Shown piece after piece: positions 17,801 to 27,437 of a DNA stretch of 64,000 nucleotides. Position 1 is the stretch's first letter. Every line of letters begins with the position of its first letter. The DNA comes from Bog-473 sp963730785. GTDB lineage: Bacteria; Actinomycetota; Acidimicrobiia; Acidimicrobiales; RAAP-2. The position numbers were made by a program, and so were the translations under genes. The notes under the pieces were generated by a model, which saw only the letters and a list, made by a program, of their open reading frames with translations, had not been told where the DNA came from and did no database searches. The stretch is from contig CAVSTF010000002.1 in the NCBI GenBank assembly GCA_963730785.1, positions 124,001 to 188,000 of the forward strand, given 5' to 3'.

Positions 17801-18772
17801 ATGATCTACACACACCTCGGTCGCACCGGTCTCTCCGTCAGCAAGCTCTGCCTCGGCACCATGAACTTCGGTCCCGAGACCGATGAGCCGACCTCGTTCG
17901 AGATCATGGATACGGCTTTGGAGGTGGGAATCAACTTCTTCGACTCGGCCAACGTCTACGGCCGCGACAAGGGCAAGGGCGCCACCGAGGAGATCGTCGG
18001 CCGCTGGTTCGCCCAGGGTGGCGGACGCCGGGAGAAGACGGTGCTGGCCACCAAGCTCTATGGCGACATGGGGGAGTGGCCCAACGACGGCAAGCTGTCC
18101 GCCCTCAACATCCGCCGGGCCTGCGATGCCTCGCTCAAGCGTTTGCAGACCGACTACATCGACATCTACCAAATGCATCACATCGATCGCCGGACGCCAT
18201 GGGACGAGATCTGGGAAGGGATGGAGGTCCTGCGAGCCCAAGGCAAAATCCTCTACGTCGGATCGTCCAACTTCGCCGGCTGGCACATCGCCACCGCCCA
18301 AGCGGCCGCGGCCGCCCGCCACTTCTCCGGTCTGGTCAGCGAGCAGTCCATCTACAACCTGCTGGCCCGCAAGGTCGAGATGGAGGTCCTGCCGGCCGCC
18401 GAGCACTACGGCCTGGGTGTCATTCCCTGGTCGCCGCTCAATGGTGGATTGCTGGGCGGCATCATCGGCAAGGAGGCCGAAGGCAGTCGGCGCTACCAGG
18501 GACGGGCCGCCGCTGATCTGGAACGCCTGCGCCCCCGCCTCGAGCGCTACGAAAACCTGTGCGCCCAAATCGGCGAGCAGCCGGCCACGGTCGCGCTGGC
18601 CTGGTTGCTGACCCGACCGGCCGTCACCGCCCCCATCATCGGCCCCCGCACGCCGGACCAGTTCACCGGTGCCCTGCGCGCCGTCGAGCTGAAGCTTGAC
18701 GACAAGACCCTGGAAGAGCTCGATGACATCTTCCCGCCCTACAAAACCGCTCCCGAGGAATACGCCTGGTAA
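17801..18772 (+). CDS. Aldo/keto reductase
   Basis: 323 residues, the usual length. The catalytic tetrad is visible: Asp in FFDSANVYG, Tyr in the same segment, Lys in LATKLYG and His in YQMHHID. The NADPH-binding end is APIIGPRTPDQF. It reduces aldehydes or ketones with NADPH; the substrate is unknown. Single gene, divergent from the RDD gene. Confidence 0.93.
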   Translation: MIYTHLGRTGLSVSKLCLGTMNFGPETDEPTSFEIMDTALEVGINFFDSANVYGRDKGKGATEEIVGRWFAQGGGRREKTVLATKLYGDMGEWPNDGKLSALNIRRACDASLKRLQTDYIDIYQMHHIDRRTPWDEIWEGMEVLRAQGKILYVGSSNFAGWHIATAQAAAAARHFSGLVSEQSIYNLLARKVEMEVLPAAEHYGLGVIPWSPLNGGLLGGIIGKEAEGSRRYQGRAAADLERLRPRLERYENLCAQIGEQPATVALAWLLTRPAVTAPIIGPRTPDQFTGALRAVELKLDDKTLEELDDIFPPYKTAPEEYAW

Positions 18773-18823
18773 GCGCAGCCGCCGCGTCCAGCTACGCAGC
18801 TACCCATTTACGCAGCTAGGCAG

Positions 18824-19840
18824 CTACCCGGCAGCCGCCCCGCCCCCGGCCCGCACCACAATCACGGCCGGCGTGATCCGGTAAGGACCAAGTCGCACGA
18901 TCAAGGCGCCGAAGTGCTTCGGCGGCACATCAATCAGGTAGTCGAAGATGCCCTCCCGGCTGCCTTCGACGAAGGGCGACATGGTGTGGCCCTTGGCCGC
19001 CAGCCGTCGTTCCATCTCCTCAAAATCTCGAGTTCGGAAAGCGACCGTGCCGCCCTCTGACTCGGTGTCGTCGTTGGAGTCGAGGTTGAACTCGGTGGTG
19101 TGCACCGAAATCCCGCCGGGCGCTAAGCACTCCATCGAGTTCTCCACGAAGTCCAGCCCGGCCTCAATCGAACCCAGGTGCTCGAAGGCACACGACGACC
19201 AAATGAAGTCGAACTGGTTTGCCTTCAGATCGTCCGGGATGTGGTTCATGTCCACCGCCCGAATGGTCGTCCGCTCGGCCAGCACGTCGTCGTCACAAAT
19301 CTCGGGCTTGCGCAGCCCTTCGAAGTTGAGTGCGTGCTGGTTAGTAGCCGCCCACTCCACGGCTCGAGCATCATCGGTGGCTAGGTCCGTTGCCACCACG
19401 TCGATACCCCGAGCGGCAAAGGCGGCCACCAGCGGCTCGGTTCCAACCGCAAACCCGAGCGCACGCTTACCCGACTGCAACAAACCAGCCGTTTCCAGCG
19501 CCCGACAGATGGCCGACCATTCCCAATCCTTGCGGGACACCTTGGGCGACTCGCGCAGTTGGCGTTCCCACTCGGCGTACTCGGCGCCGCAATCCGCTTG
19601 CCGGCACACCCGAGAGGACATGGGATCGTCGGCACAAGGTTGTGAAAAATCCGTCAGCGCCGCCGTGCGAGCCCAGGTGTACTGGAAAGCAGCGTCGTTG
19701 TGCACCACGTCGTCCAACCGCTGGGACAAGTGGCGCAGCGTGTCGGCCAGCTCAATCAACTTGGCGCCCCGACGCTTGGCAATCTCGTAGCCGTCCTGGA
19801 CTGCCTTAACCACGTTCTGCTTCGAATAGGGAGAAGGCAT
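18824..19840 (-). CDS. SAM-dependent methyltransferase-like protein
   Basis: 338 residues. A helical N-terminal region (about 1-110) is followed by a Rossmann-like core: ALGFAVGTEPLVAAFAARGIDVVATDL (shortened to its motif I and acidic strand) and FDFIWSSCAFEHLGS, with LAPGGISVHTTEF later. It resembles methyltransferases in surface-polysaccharide loci, but no sugar genes adjoin it. Acceptor unknown. Confidence 0.75.
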   Translation of the reverse strand: MPSPYSKQNVVKAVQDGYEIAKRRGAKLIELADTLRHLSQRLDDVVHNDAAFQYTWARTAALTDFSQPCADDPMSSRVCRQADCGAEYAEWERQLRESPKVSRKDWEWSAICRALETAGLLQSGKRALGFAVGTEPLVAAFAARGIDVVATDLATDDARAVEWAATNQHALNFEGLRKPEICDDDVLAERTTIRAVDMNHIPDDLKANQFDFIWSSCAFEHLGSIEAGLDFVENSMECLAPGGISVHTTEFNLDSNDDTESEGGTVAFRTRDFEEMERRLAAKGHTMSPFVEGSREGIFDYLIDVPPKHFGALIVRLGPYRITPAVIVVRAGGGAAAG

Positions 19841-19921
19841 GACCGCGGAGATTAGTGCAGCTCAGCCCAGCTCAGCCCCGCCACCCGACCCGCAGCCCCC
19901 GCCCCAGCCCCAGCACCACTC

Positions 19922-22137
19922 CTAGCTAACCGACGTACCAGCCTCAACCAGCGGCGCCCCACCAACCGGCGCCACCACCAGGTCGTCCGCATCCACCGAC
20001 AACTTGGGCAGCATCCGGTCCAGCCAAGGCGGGAAGTACCAGTTGGCCTTCCCGAACAGCATCATCACCGAGGGGACGACGCACATCCGGATGAAGACGG
20101 CATCGACCAGCACGCCCCCGGCCAGCCCGATACCGAACTCCTTGATCACACGCTCGCCACCGAGGATGAACGAGGCGAAGACCAGGATCATGATGAGTGC
20201 GGCCGCGGTGATGGTTTTGCCGGTAGCGGCCAGACCGTTCCGCACCGCGATGCGGTTATCGCCCGACTTGATGTATTCCTCATGCATTCGGGAGACCAAG
20301 AAGACCTGGTAGTCCATGGACAGACCGAACAAGATGGCGAAGAGCATCACGGGTATGAAGGCCTCAACCGGTCCATCGTGCCCAATCCCAACCAGTGCGC
20401 CGCCCACGCCGTTCTGGAAGACGGCCACAATGATGCCGAAGGCGGCGCCAATGGACAGCAGGTTCATGACGGCGCCCGTCAACGGGATCACGATGCTGCG
20501 GAACACGATGGCCAGCAACAGGAAGGACAGCAGCACGACCAAGCCGATAAAGAGCGGCAGCTTGGAACTCAGCACATGGGCGAAGTCCACGTAAATGGCC
20601 GTCTGACCACCGATCAAAATGGTCACGCCCGAGCCGGCGACGGCTCGGGGCACAATCACGTTGCGCAGTTTGGCGATCAAGTCCGTCGTCGCCTTCGCCT
20701 GCGGTGACGAGTTCGGGTACACCTGAATCACGGCGACCTGCCCGCCGTTCTTGCTGGGCAGGAGATGCACCGCGTTCTGAGCAGCCGATCCCGGCTTCGG
20801 GCTCCGGACGTCCGACTGCCGGGAAATGTCCTGGACGGCCTTGTCAAAAGTAGCCACCTGCGCCGGCGTGTTGACCTTGGCCACGATCTCCAATGGCCCG
20901 GCGAAGCCAGGACCAAAGCCCTTGGCCAGGTCGTCATAGGCGATGCGGGTGGTCGAGCCGGCCGGATCGCTGCCCTGGTCGGCTGAACCCAGGCGCAGCG
21001 AGAAGAAGGGAACGATCAACACGCCGATCACGATCAACGCGCCGATGGCCGAAATGGCCGGACGAGCCTGCACCCGGTCGGCCCAGTTGGGCCAGAAGCC
21101 CTTGCTGTCAGCCCCGACGATTCGGGGACCATGCTCGGCCAGGTACTTCTTCTGCTTCCGGCTCATCACCTTGGGCCCGATGAAGCCGAGCATGGCGGGC
21201 AGGAAGGTCAGCGCGGCAATCATGGTGAACAACACGCCGATGGCGGCCGCCACGGCCAAGCCGTAGAGGAAGCTCACGCCCAAAGCGAACATCCCCAGCA
21301 GGGCGATGCACACGATGATGCCGGCAAACAAGACGGCTCGACCGGACGTGTTGACCGCGTTGACAATCGAGTCCTCGGGCGTTCGCCCGGCCACCAGTCC
21401 CTGTCGATGTCGAGTGACAATGAACAGCGCGTAGTCGACGCCCACCCCCAGACCGATCAAGGCGATCAAAATCGGGGCAAATTGCGGCATACCGATGACA
21501 TGGCTGAGCAGCTCGATAATCCCAATAGCCGTACCCAGCGCAAACAACGCCGACAAAATCGGCAATATGGCGGCGTAAATGGAGCCGAAGACGAGCAGCA
21601 ACACAATCAGGGCCAAGGCAACACACCGAGACCGGTACTGCTGAAGGACATGCCGTCCGCAAATTCAGCCAACTGTCCCGTGACGTTGACCGCGACCGTG
21701 CTGGAGGCACCGGTCCGGGCCACGGCGACGAAGTGTTTGGCTTCGGTCTCCGAGACCGCATTCGCCTGTTCGTCGAAGGTCACGTTGACGAAGCCGACGG
21801 TGCCCTTGGCATCAACGGTGGGCGCGCTGACGCTGCCGACGTGCGGCAGCTTCTCCAACTTGTCCATCGCCGTCTGCAGACTGGGCGGCAGCGAGTCCTT
21901 CGGCAGGGTGCCCGACTTGGCGGCGTAGACGACTTGCTCGATATCACCCGAGCTCTTCGGCGCCGAAGCCTTGAGCAACAAAATGGCGTCAGACGACTGC
22001 GTCTTGGCGAAGGAGAAGGAGTTCGAATAGGCGGAATGTTCGGCGCTCGCCAGCCCCTGCGACACGAATAGGGCGATCAGCCAAAACAGCACGACCATCC
22101 AGCGATGCTTTACACACCATCCAGCAAGGGTGCGCAT
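19922..22137 (-). CDS. MMPL/RND-family membrane transporter, split by one frameshift
   Basis: About 735 residues when joined near 21612. The N-terminal part (21607-22137) has the first membrane helix (WMVVLFWLIALFVSQGLAS) and a periplasmic loop. The C-terminal part (19922-21616) has the remaining helices, including IGLGVGVDYALFIVTRHR and LFGLSMDYQVFLVSRMHEEY, the two conserved proton-relay segments of the MMPL family. The break needs a change of one base. Likely exports a lipid or hydrophobic compound with proton motive force. No regulator is directly linked. Confidence 0.88.
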
Positions 22138-22186
22138 TATGAAAAGACCTCTTTTGGGGGACGAGCGAGGCGACCGGGTGCCTGCC

Positions 22187-22795
22187 TCACCCGAGAGAGT
22201 ACTGGCTCACCGAGCCGACCCGGATTCCGCTACCGGCCCTTTCCATGTGCATGAGGGCCCGCAGGAACGGAAGAGCGAGCCGGTCCGCCGAGTCGGCCGA
22301 GCGGGCCACGATGCGCTCCCGGAACGCCTCGTGCTCGGTCACCAGCGCCCAAAAACGCTGCTCACTGACCGTCAGCACGGTGGCCGGGGAGAGCGCCACC
22401 ACACTGATCGGCGAGCGGTAGCCGTTGAGCAGGCTGTGCTCACTCCACGAGTCGCCGGCGCCGAGGAGCCCAAGGGAGACCTCGTCTCGCCTGACCACCA
22501 CATGTCCGGAGGCGATCATCTGCCAACGGTGCACCGGGGCGTCCTGGGCCTCCAGGAGCTGCCGGGGCCGAACCGAGGACAACGTGAATGCCTGGGCCAC
22601 CTCTGCCAACTCAGTGGGGAGCAGGCCGTCGAAGAAGGCCATGGACCGGAGCGCACCAGCCACGGCGTCCCACTGTTCGAGGTCGGTTTCAATGTCATTG
22701 CTTTCTTCGCTGTCTTCTTGGCCAGTTGACTCGGGCCCATGCCACTCGGGATCTAGGGGCCAGGTGCGGGGGAGAGGGGACTTGTGTCGTCGCAT
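22187..22795 (-). CDS. Cyclic-nucleotide-binding-domain (CRP-like sensor) protein
   Basis: About 202 residues from the ATG at 22795, next to the stop of the DUF1707 gene at 22797. A cNMP-binding beta-roll spans about 50-175 (RSMAFFDGLLPTELAEVAQAF and ASGHVVVRRDEVSLGLLGAGD). There is no C-terminal winged-helix, so it is not a CRP transcription factor. The phosphate-binding cassette is poorly conserved, so nucleotide binding is uncertain. Last gene of a PspC, DUF1707, CNB operon. Confidence 0.78.
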   Translation of the reverse strand: MRRHKSPLPRTWPLDPEWHGPESTGQEDSEESNDIETDLEQWDAVAGALRSMAFFDGLLPTELAEVAQAFTLSSVRPRQLLEAQDAPVHRWQMIASGHVVVRRDEVSLGLLGAGDSWSEHSLLNGYRSPISVVALSPATVLTVSEQRFWALVTEHEAFRERIVARSADSADRLALPFLRALMHMERAGSGIRVGSVSQYSLG

Positions 22796-22796
22796 G

Positions 22797-23471
22797 TCAG
22801 ACCTCCACGGACTCGTGCTGATGGTGGTGGTGATGGAACCGCCGCGAGCCACCACCCCGAAACCAGATGAAGGCCCCGGCAATCAGGAACAACAACCACG
22901 TGATGTGCACAAATGGCCAGAAGCTCAAGGAGGCTCCAGTGGCCACGGTGAGGAAGGCGATGATGAGCAAGAAGGGAATCAGGCGGGCCCGGCGATGAGG
23001 CATGGGCGGCGGTGCCGCCACCCGCAACGTCGGCAGGTCGTCGAAGAGCCCGTGCAGATCGCCTCGGGTCTTGGCCCCCATGGCGCGGTCGAGGCGCTCC
23101 TTGAACTCGGTCGAATCGAGCCGGCCCTCGGAGAAGTGGCGGGAGAGCTTGTCGGCCACCTCGTTGCGCTCGGCGTCGGAAGCCCGCATGTCGGCGCCGG
23201 GTGGCGTACTGCGCCGGCTGGCGCTGAAGCCGTAATAGGAGGGGTCCCAGTTGTGTCGCATGAATTGTCCTCTCTGGTGGAAGCGGGAACGGAAGTAGTC
23301 ACGATCGGCGTCAATCGATCGCCGAGACGATGAAGGTGGCGGAGGAGGCATCGGAGCCGCCGGAGCCGCCGGTGGCGGGGGTGGCGGCGGAGGCCAGGAG
23401 GGAGACCCGACGGGCGGTGGGGTGGGATCACCGCCCGTCGGGTCGGAGGGAGACTCAGCGGAGGCGTTCAT
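22797..23471 (-). CDS. DUF1707 membrane protein
   Basis: 224 residues. A Pro-rich N-terminus (about 15-50) precedes a DUF1707 domain (MRASDAERNEVADKLSRHF, then GRLDSTEFKERLDRAMGAKT). Two membrane helices follow (LIPFLLIIAFLTVATGASL and ITWLLFLIAGAFIWF), then a His-rich tail. DUF1707 is common in actinobacterial envelope-stress operons. Its start overlaps the end of the PspC gene by 17 bases. Confidence 0.85.
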   Translation of the reverse strand: MNASAESPSDPTGGDPTPPPVGSPSWPPPPPPPPAAPAAPMPPPPPSSSRRSIDADRDYFRSRFHQRGQFMRHNWDPSYYGFSASRRSTPPGADMRASDAERNEVADKLSRHFSEGRLDSTEFKERLDRAMGAKTRGDLHGLFDDLPTLRVAAPPPMPHRRARLIPFLLIIAFLTVATGASLSFWPFVHITWLLFLIAGAFIWFRGGGSRRFHHHHHQHESVEV

Positions 23472-23790
23472 GGGCCAACAACTCCTCGGCGACCGAAGCG
23501 TCAGCGCCTTCGGCGGGGATCAAGAGCCAACCGGCCAGGTACAGCGGGACGGCCAGGCCGCCCAGCAAGGACATGACCACGAAGCCGATCCGGACCAGCG
23601 TGGGGTCGATATCGAAGTACTCGGCCATGCCCTGGGCCACGCCAGCCACCATGCGGCCATCCCCAGCTCGATGGAGGCGGTCGTGGTCGTAGCCGTGGTC
23701 GCCAAGACCGGTCCCCGTGCCTGCGGCGGTGGTGCCGGAGGTATCGGAACTGGAGGTGTTGGTGTCGGTGTCAGTCGGTGCGGTTTCCAT
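23455..23790 (-). CDS. PspC-domain protein
   Basis: 111 residues. A Thr/Ser/Asp-rich N-terminus is followed by the PspC core (RMVAGVAQGMAEYFDIDPTL) and one hydrophobic segment ending GWLLIP. PspC proteins sense or transmit envelope stress. First gene of the minus-strand operon; the 109-base gap to the divergent kinase also carries a PspC domain on its far side, suggesting joint control. Confidence 0.87.
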   Translation of the reverse strand: METAPTDTDTNTSSSDTSGTTAAGTGTGLGDHGYDHDRLHRAGDGRMVAGVAQGMAEYFDIDPTLVRIGFVVMSLLGGLAVPLYLAGWLLIPAEGADASVAEELLAHERLR

Positions 23791-23899
23791 GCCTTGAGCT
23801 TGAAGGACCCCCGCTCAACTGGGAATCCGGCACAACCCGGGTCCAACCCTGATTCGGCCCCTACCTGATCAGGGATGTCCCTGATAGCCCCGACCGGGG

Positions 23900-25408
23900 G
23901 TGCGCGCGATCATCTGGGGTATCCCAACCCCGAACGACCTCCCCGCCCCCGCGTCCGACGGGATAGAGAACGGCCAGCTGGCGCCGCCTGTGCCGCCGCC
24001 CCCGCCACAAACACCGCCCCCACCCACCGCACCTCTACCCCCGCCCCCACAAAAGGACTGGGCCCGCATCTGGGACCACGTCCAGAACGAGTGGCACTCA
24101 GAGCGGAACCGCCACCGGGGAGGACGCCGCCGCCACTCCCACTTCGACCCCAACCAGCTCGACCAGCACGGCCACGGCCGCAGCCGCCGAGGACCCCATC
24201 GTCACCTCAAGGGCATCCGCCGCAACAACGAAGGACGAGTCATCGCGGGCGTCTGCGCCGGCGTGTCGCAAGCCACTGGCATAGATATCACTTTCGTCCG
24301 CATCGGCTTCGTCCTCCTCGGCCTGGTGAACGGGATCTCCGTGTTCTTCTATGTCTTGGCCTGGCTGGTCGTGCCGCTGAATTCGGAGACGACCAATATC
24401 TTCTCCCGTGCCATCAAGGATCGACGGGGCATCCGATTAGCGGTCGCCACCGTCCCGGCCTTCATCGTGTTGCAGATCGTCGTCAGCGTGCTGCACATCG
24501 GGTATCTGGGCTTCTTCAGTTGGCCGGTGTTCATTGCCCTGGCGCTGGGCATCTTGATATGGCGCAACGCCAGCGACCAGGAGCGCGTGTGGATCAACAG
24601 CGAAGTGGCGCCGATGCTGCAATCGGGCGGTACCCACTCGGGCTGGAAGCTCATCATCCGAATCGGCCTCGGCGTGGCGCTGGCCGTCGGCGGCATCATC
24701 ACGCTGGTGTTGGGCCACGCCTCCGTGGCCGCGCTGCGGCCGGTCGGTGGGGCGATCCTCCTCATGGCCGCCATCGTGGTCGTGCTCGGCCCGTGGTGGC
24801 TCTCCCTGCTGCGCGACCTGGTGCAAGAACGCCAGGCCCGCGCCCTGGCGGAGGAACGGGCCAACATGGCAGCGCACGTGCACGATTCGGTGCTGCAAAC
24901 ACTGGCCCTCATCCAGCGCTCAGTGGACGATCCGCAAAACGTGATCCGCCTGGCCCGGGCGCAAGAGCGCGAACTGCGGGCGTGGCTCTTCGAAGGCCGC
25001 CCGCCGGGCTCACCAGGCCAGGACGCCACCATGCTCGGCGAGGGCATCAGCCTGCTGCAGCGACATGTGGAAGCCGACCACGGCATCACCGTCCACGTCG
25101 TACTGGTGGGGGACTGTGTACTGACCGACGGCTCACGCGCCTTGCTCAGTGCCGCCCAAGAAGCCACGGTCAATGCGGCCAAGTGGAGTGGCGAGGAAGA
25201 GGTCTCGCTCTATGCCGAGGTTGAGCCCAACGCCGTCAATCTCTTCGTGCGCGACCGGGGCCACGGCTTCGATCCCACCACGGTGCCGGATGATCGCCAA
25301 GGCATCGCCCAATCCATGAAGGCCCGCATGGCTCGATACGGTGGCACCGTGTCCATCCGCTCCTCTCCCGGCAACGGGGCCGAGGTCGAGTTCTCACTGC
25401 CGCTGTGA
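23900..25408 (+). CDS. PspC-domain sensor histidine kinase
   Basis: 502 residues from a GTG; the exact start is uncertain. A Pro- and His-rich cytoplasmic N-terminus leads to a PspC domain (about 110-160: VIAGVCAGVSQATGIDITFV). More membrane helices follow, then a HisKA_3-type dimerisation region with AHVHDSVLQTL (His328), and an ATPase domain with AAQEATVNAAKWSG and VRDRGHGFDP. NarL-type kinase: it should phosphorylate the response regulator encoded with a GTGA overlap. The PspC sensor suggests it monitors membrane stress. Confidence 0.88.
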   Translation: MRAIIWGIPTPNDLPAPASDGIENGQLAPPVPPPPPQTPPPPTAPLPPPPQKDWARIWDHVQNEWHSERNRHRGGRRRHSHFDPNQLDQHGHGRSRRGPHRHLKGIRRNNEGRVIAGVCAGVSQATGIDITFVRIGFVLLGLVNGISVFFYVLAWLVVPLNSETTNIFSRAIKDRRGIRLAVATVPAFIVLQIVVSVLHIGYLGFFSWPVFIALALGILIWRNASDQERVWINSEVAPMLQSGGTHSGWKLIIRIGLGVALAVGGIITLVLGHASVAALRPVGGAILLMAAIVVVLGPWWLSLLRDLVQERQARALAEERANMAAHVHDSVLQTLALIQRSVDDPQNVIRLARAQERELRAWLFEGRPPGSPGQDATMLGEGISLLQRHVEADHGITVHVVLVGDCVLTDGSRALLSAAQEATVNAAKWSGEEEVSLYAEVEPNAVNLFVRDRGHGFDPTTVPDDRQGIAQSMKARMARYGGTVSIRSSPGNGAEVEFSLPL

Positions 25409-26097
25409 CCAGTTCCCCCAGCGACTCCACGCCCATGCTCCCCGCCGGTCGTCCCCGCATCTTCCTGGTCGAGGACCACGCCATGTTCCGCGCCGGCGTG
25501 CGGGCCGAACTGGGTGATGCCGTCGACGTCATCGGTGAAGCCGACGAAGTCGAAGCCGCCATCGAACTGATCAACGAACGCGTGCCCGACGTGGTCCTGC
25601 TCGACGTCCACCTCCCGGGCGGCGGCGGCCAGGCCGTGCTGCAGGGCGTGCATCCCATCCATCCCGAAGTGCAGTTCCTGGCCCTCTCGGTTTCTGATGC
25701 ACCCGAAGATGTGATTGCGGTCATCCGGGCCGGCGCCCGCGGCTACATCACCAAGACCATCTCGGGCGATGAACTCCTCCAAGCGGTGTACCGGGTCGGC
25801 GCCGGCGATGCCGTCTTCTCGCCCCGCCTGGCCGGCTTCGTGCTCGATGCCTTCTCTCACGACCCCTCCGCCTCCCTCCCCACCACCGGCACCGACCCCG
25901 AGCTCGACCAGCTCTCGCCTCGCGAGCGCGAGGTGCTGCGTCTGATTGCCCGGGGCTACACCTACAAGGAAGTGGCGCGGGACCTCACCATCTCGGCCAA
26001 GACGGTGGAGTCGCATGTGTCATCGGTGCTCCGCAAACTGCAGCTCTCGACGCGACACGAGCTCACACGTTGGGCCACCGACCGCCGCCTCGTCTGA
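25405..26097 (+). CDS. NarL/LuxR-family response regulator
   Basis: 230 residues, GTG start overlapping the kinase stop. The receiver domain has EDH near residue 23, phospho-acceptor Asp67 in VVLLDVHLPG and Lys in GYITKTISG. The C-terminal LuxR helix-turn-helix is LSPREREVLRLIARGYTYKE and KTVESHVSSVLRKL. Pairs with the PspC kinase; probable targets are its own operon and the divergent PspC/DUF1707 operon. Confidence 0.92.
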   Translation: MTSSPSDSTPMLPAGRPRIFLVEDHAMFRAGVRAELGDAVDVIGEADEVEAAIELINERVPDVVLLDVHLPGGGGQAVLQGVHPIHPEVQFLALSVSDAPEDVIAVIRAGARGYITKTISGDELLQAVYRVGAGDAVFSPRLAGFVLDAFSHDPSASLPTTGTDPELDQLSPREREVLRLIARGYTYKEVARDLTISAKTVESHVSSVLRKLQLSTRHELTRWATDRRLV

Positions 26098-26223
26098 CCG
26101 ACTGACCTCGCCGCCTCTCCCGACTCACACGCTCGCCCAACCCACGCGCTCGCCCACCAGTCTCCCTACCCAACGTTCGCTGGTGTCGCACACCGCCGCA
26201 TGGCCGACGAATTCGCGCGTTCC

Positions 26224-26248
26224 CTAAGAGTTCTTACGGAACTCTTAG
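26224..26248. promoter_or_regulatory. 9-bp perfect inverted repeat in an AT-rich gap
   Basis: CTAAGAGTT, 7 bases, AACTCTTAG, in the 269-base gap between the response regulator and the methyltransferase. No T-run follows, so a terminator is less likely than an operator or an RNA stem. The flanking 80 bases are markedly AT-rich for this genome. Confidence 0.4.
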
Positions 26249-26366
26249 CGCTTTACTATCCGGTACCAAGGTTCCGCTTCGATCCCTTGCTTACTGTAGA
26301 AAGCACAACTCTTGTTGGGTGCCCTGGGGGTCACATCCTTCGAGCCGACATCGTTGGGAGAAGCGA

Positions 26367-27336
26367 GTGCCGTCGAAGAACATCGAGTGGCGAGGGTTCA
26401 AACTTCGCCTGAGCTACCCCGAGCGCGCCCGCAAGACGGGTCCGACCCAGGCCTACGAGCCGGCCACGCCGCCCGTCGTGAAGCCCCCGACGCCACGGGA
26501 CACTCAACGGGCGCTCGACTTTCTACGCGCCCCCTCACTGCAGGGCGACGGCACCCAGCCCAACCCGACCACCCAGCAGTTCCTGCGTGACGCCGAAGCC
26601 AAGCGAGCCGAAGCCACCTCGTTGACCGAACTGGTTGCCGGCATTCCCTGGTACCACACCATCGACTTGGGCAACGGGGTCGTCACCCCGGGCAGCCACG
26701 ACCACCGCGACTTCGTCAACCTGGTGGGCATCCCCGATGACCTCACCGGCAAGCGCGTGCTCGATGTCGCCACCTTCGACGGCTTCTGGGCCTTCGAGTT
26801 CGAGCGCCGTGGCGCCGAGGTCGTGGCCATCGACCTGCCCAGCACGTCCCACTTGGACCTGCCCGGCAAGGCCAGCGACATTGTGCGAGCCGAAGGTCTT
26901 GACCTCCCGCACGGCGAGGCGTTCAAAATCGCCCACAAGGCTCTCGACTCCAAAGTGCAGTGGCTGGCCTGCAGCGTCTACGACCTCGATCCCGCCGTCC
27001 ACGGCACGTTCGACCTCGTCTTCGTCGGCGATGTCCTGCTCCACCTGCGCAACTCTCTCGACGCCCTCCGCCGGGTGCGCGACGTGGCCAAAGACGAAAT
27101 TCATCATGGTCGACCGCTACGACCCGTCGATCTCCGGCACCGGCGAGCGCCTGTTGCGCTACGAAGGTGGCTGGAACGGCATGGAGTGGTGGGCCCCGTC
27201 GCTCGAAACCCTCGAGCAGTGGGTGGTCGACGCCGGCTTTGCCGCGCCAACCAACTACGGGACCTACCAGGTGCGGGGCGAAGACCGCTCCCATCCGGGC
27301 TGGTACCGAGCCGTGCTGCACACCAAGGTCGCCTAA
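26367..27336 (+). CDS. CmoB/DUF1698-like methyltransferase, one frameshift
   Basis: About 322 residues after correcting an extra A near 27098 (GAAATTC for GAATTC). The GTG at 26367 follows a GGGAGAAG ribosome-binding site. Features are IPWYHTIDLGNGVVTPGSHD, motif I (RVLDVATFDGFWAFEFERRG), DLVFVGDVLLHLRNSLDALR and, beyond the shift, FIMVDRYDPSISGTGERLLRY. It resembles tRNA uridine-5-oxyacetic acid (CmoB-type) and DUF1698 methyltransferases, but the true acceptor is not shown. Confidence 0.78.
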
Positions 27337-27437
27337 ACCCCACCTCCGACACACCGCCCGCACCACCAGGCACCTCCGACCCCTCGGACCAACGGACTAG
27401 ACATGGGCGTTCCGAAGTCCGAAGGGGTGTCGCGCTC

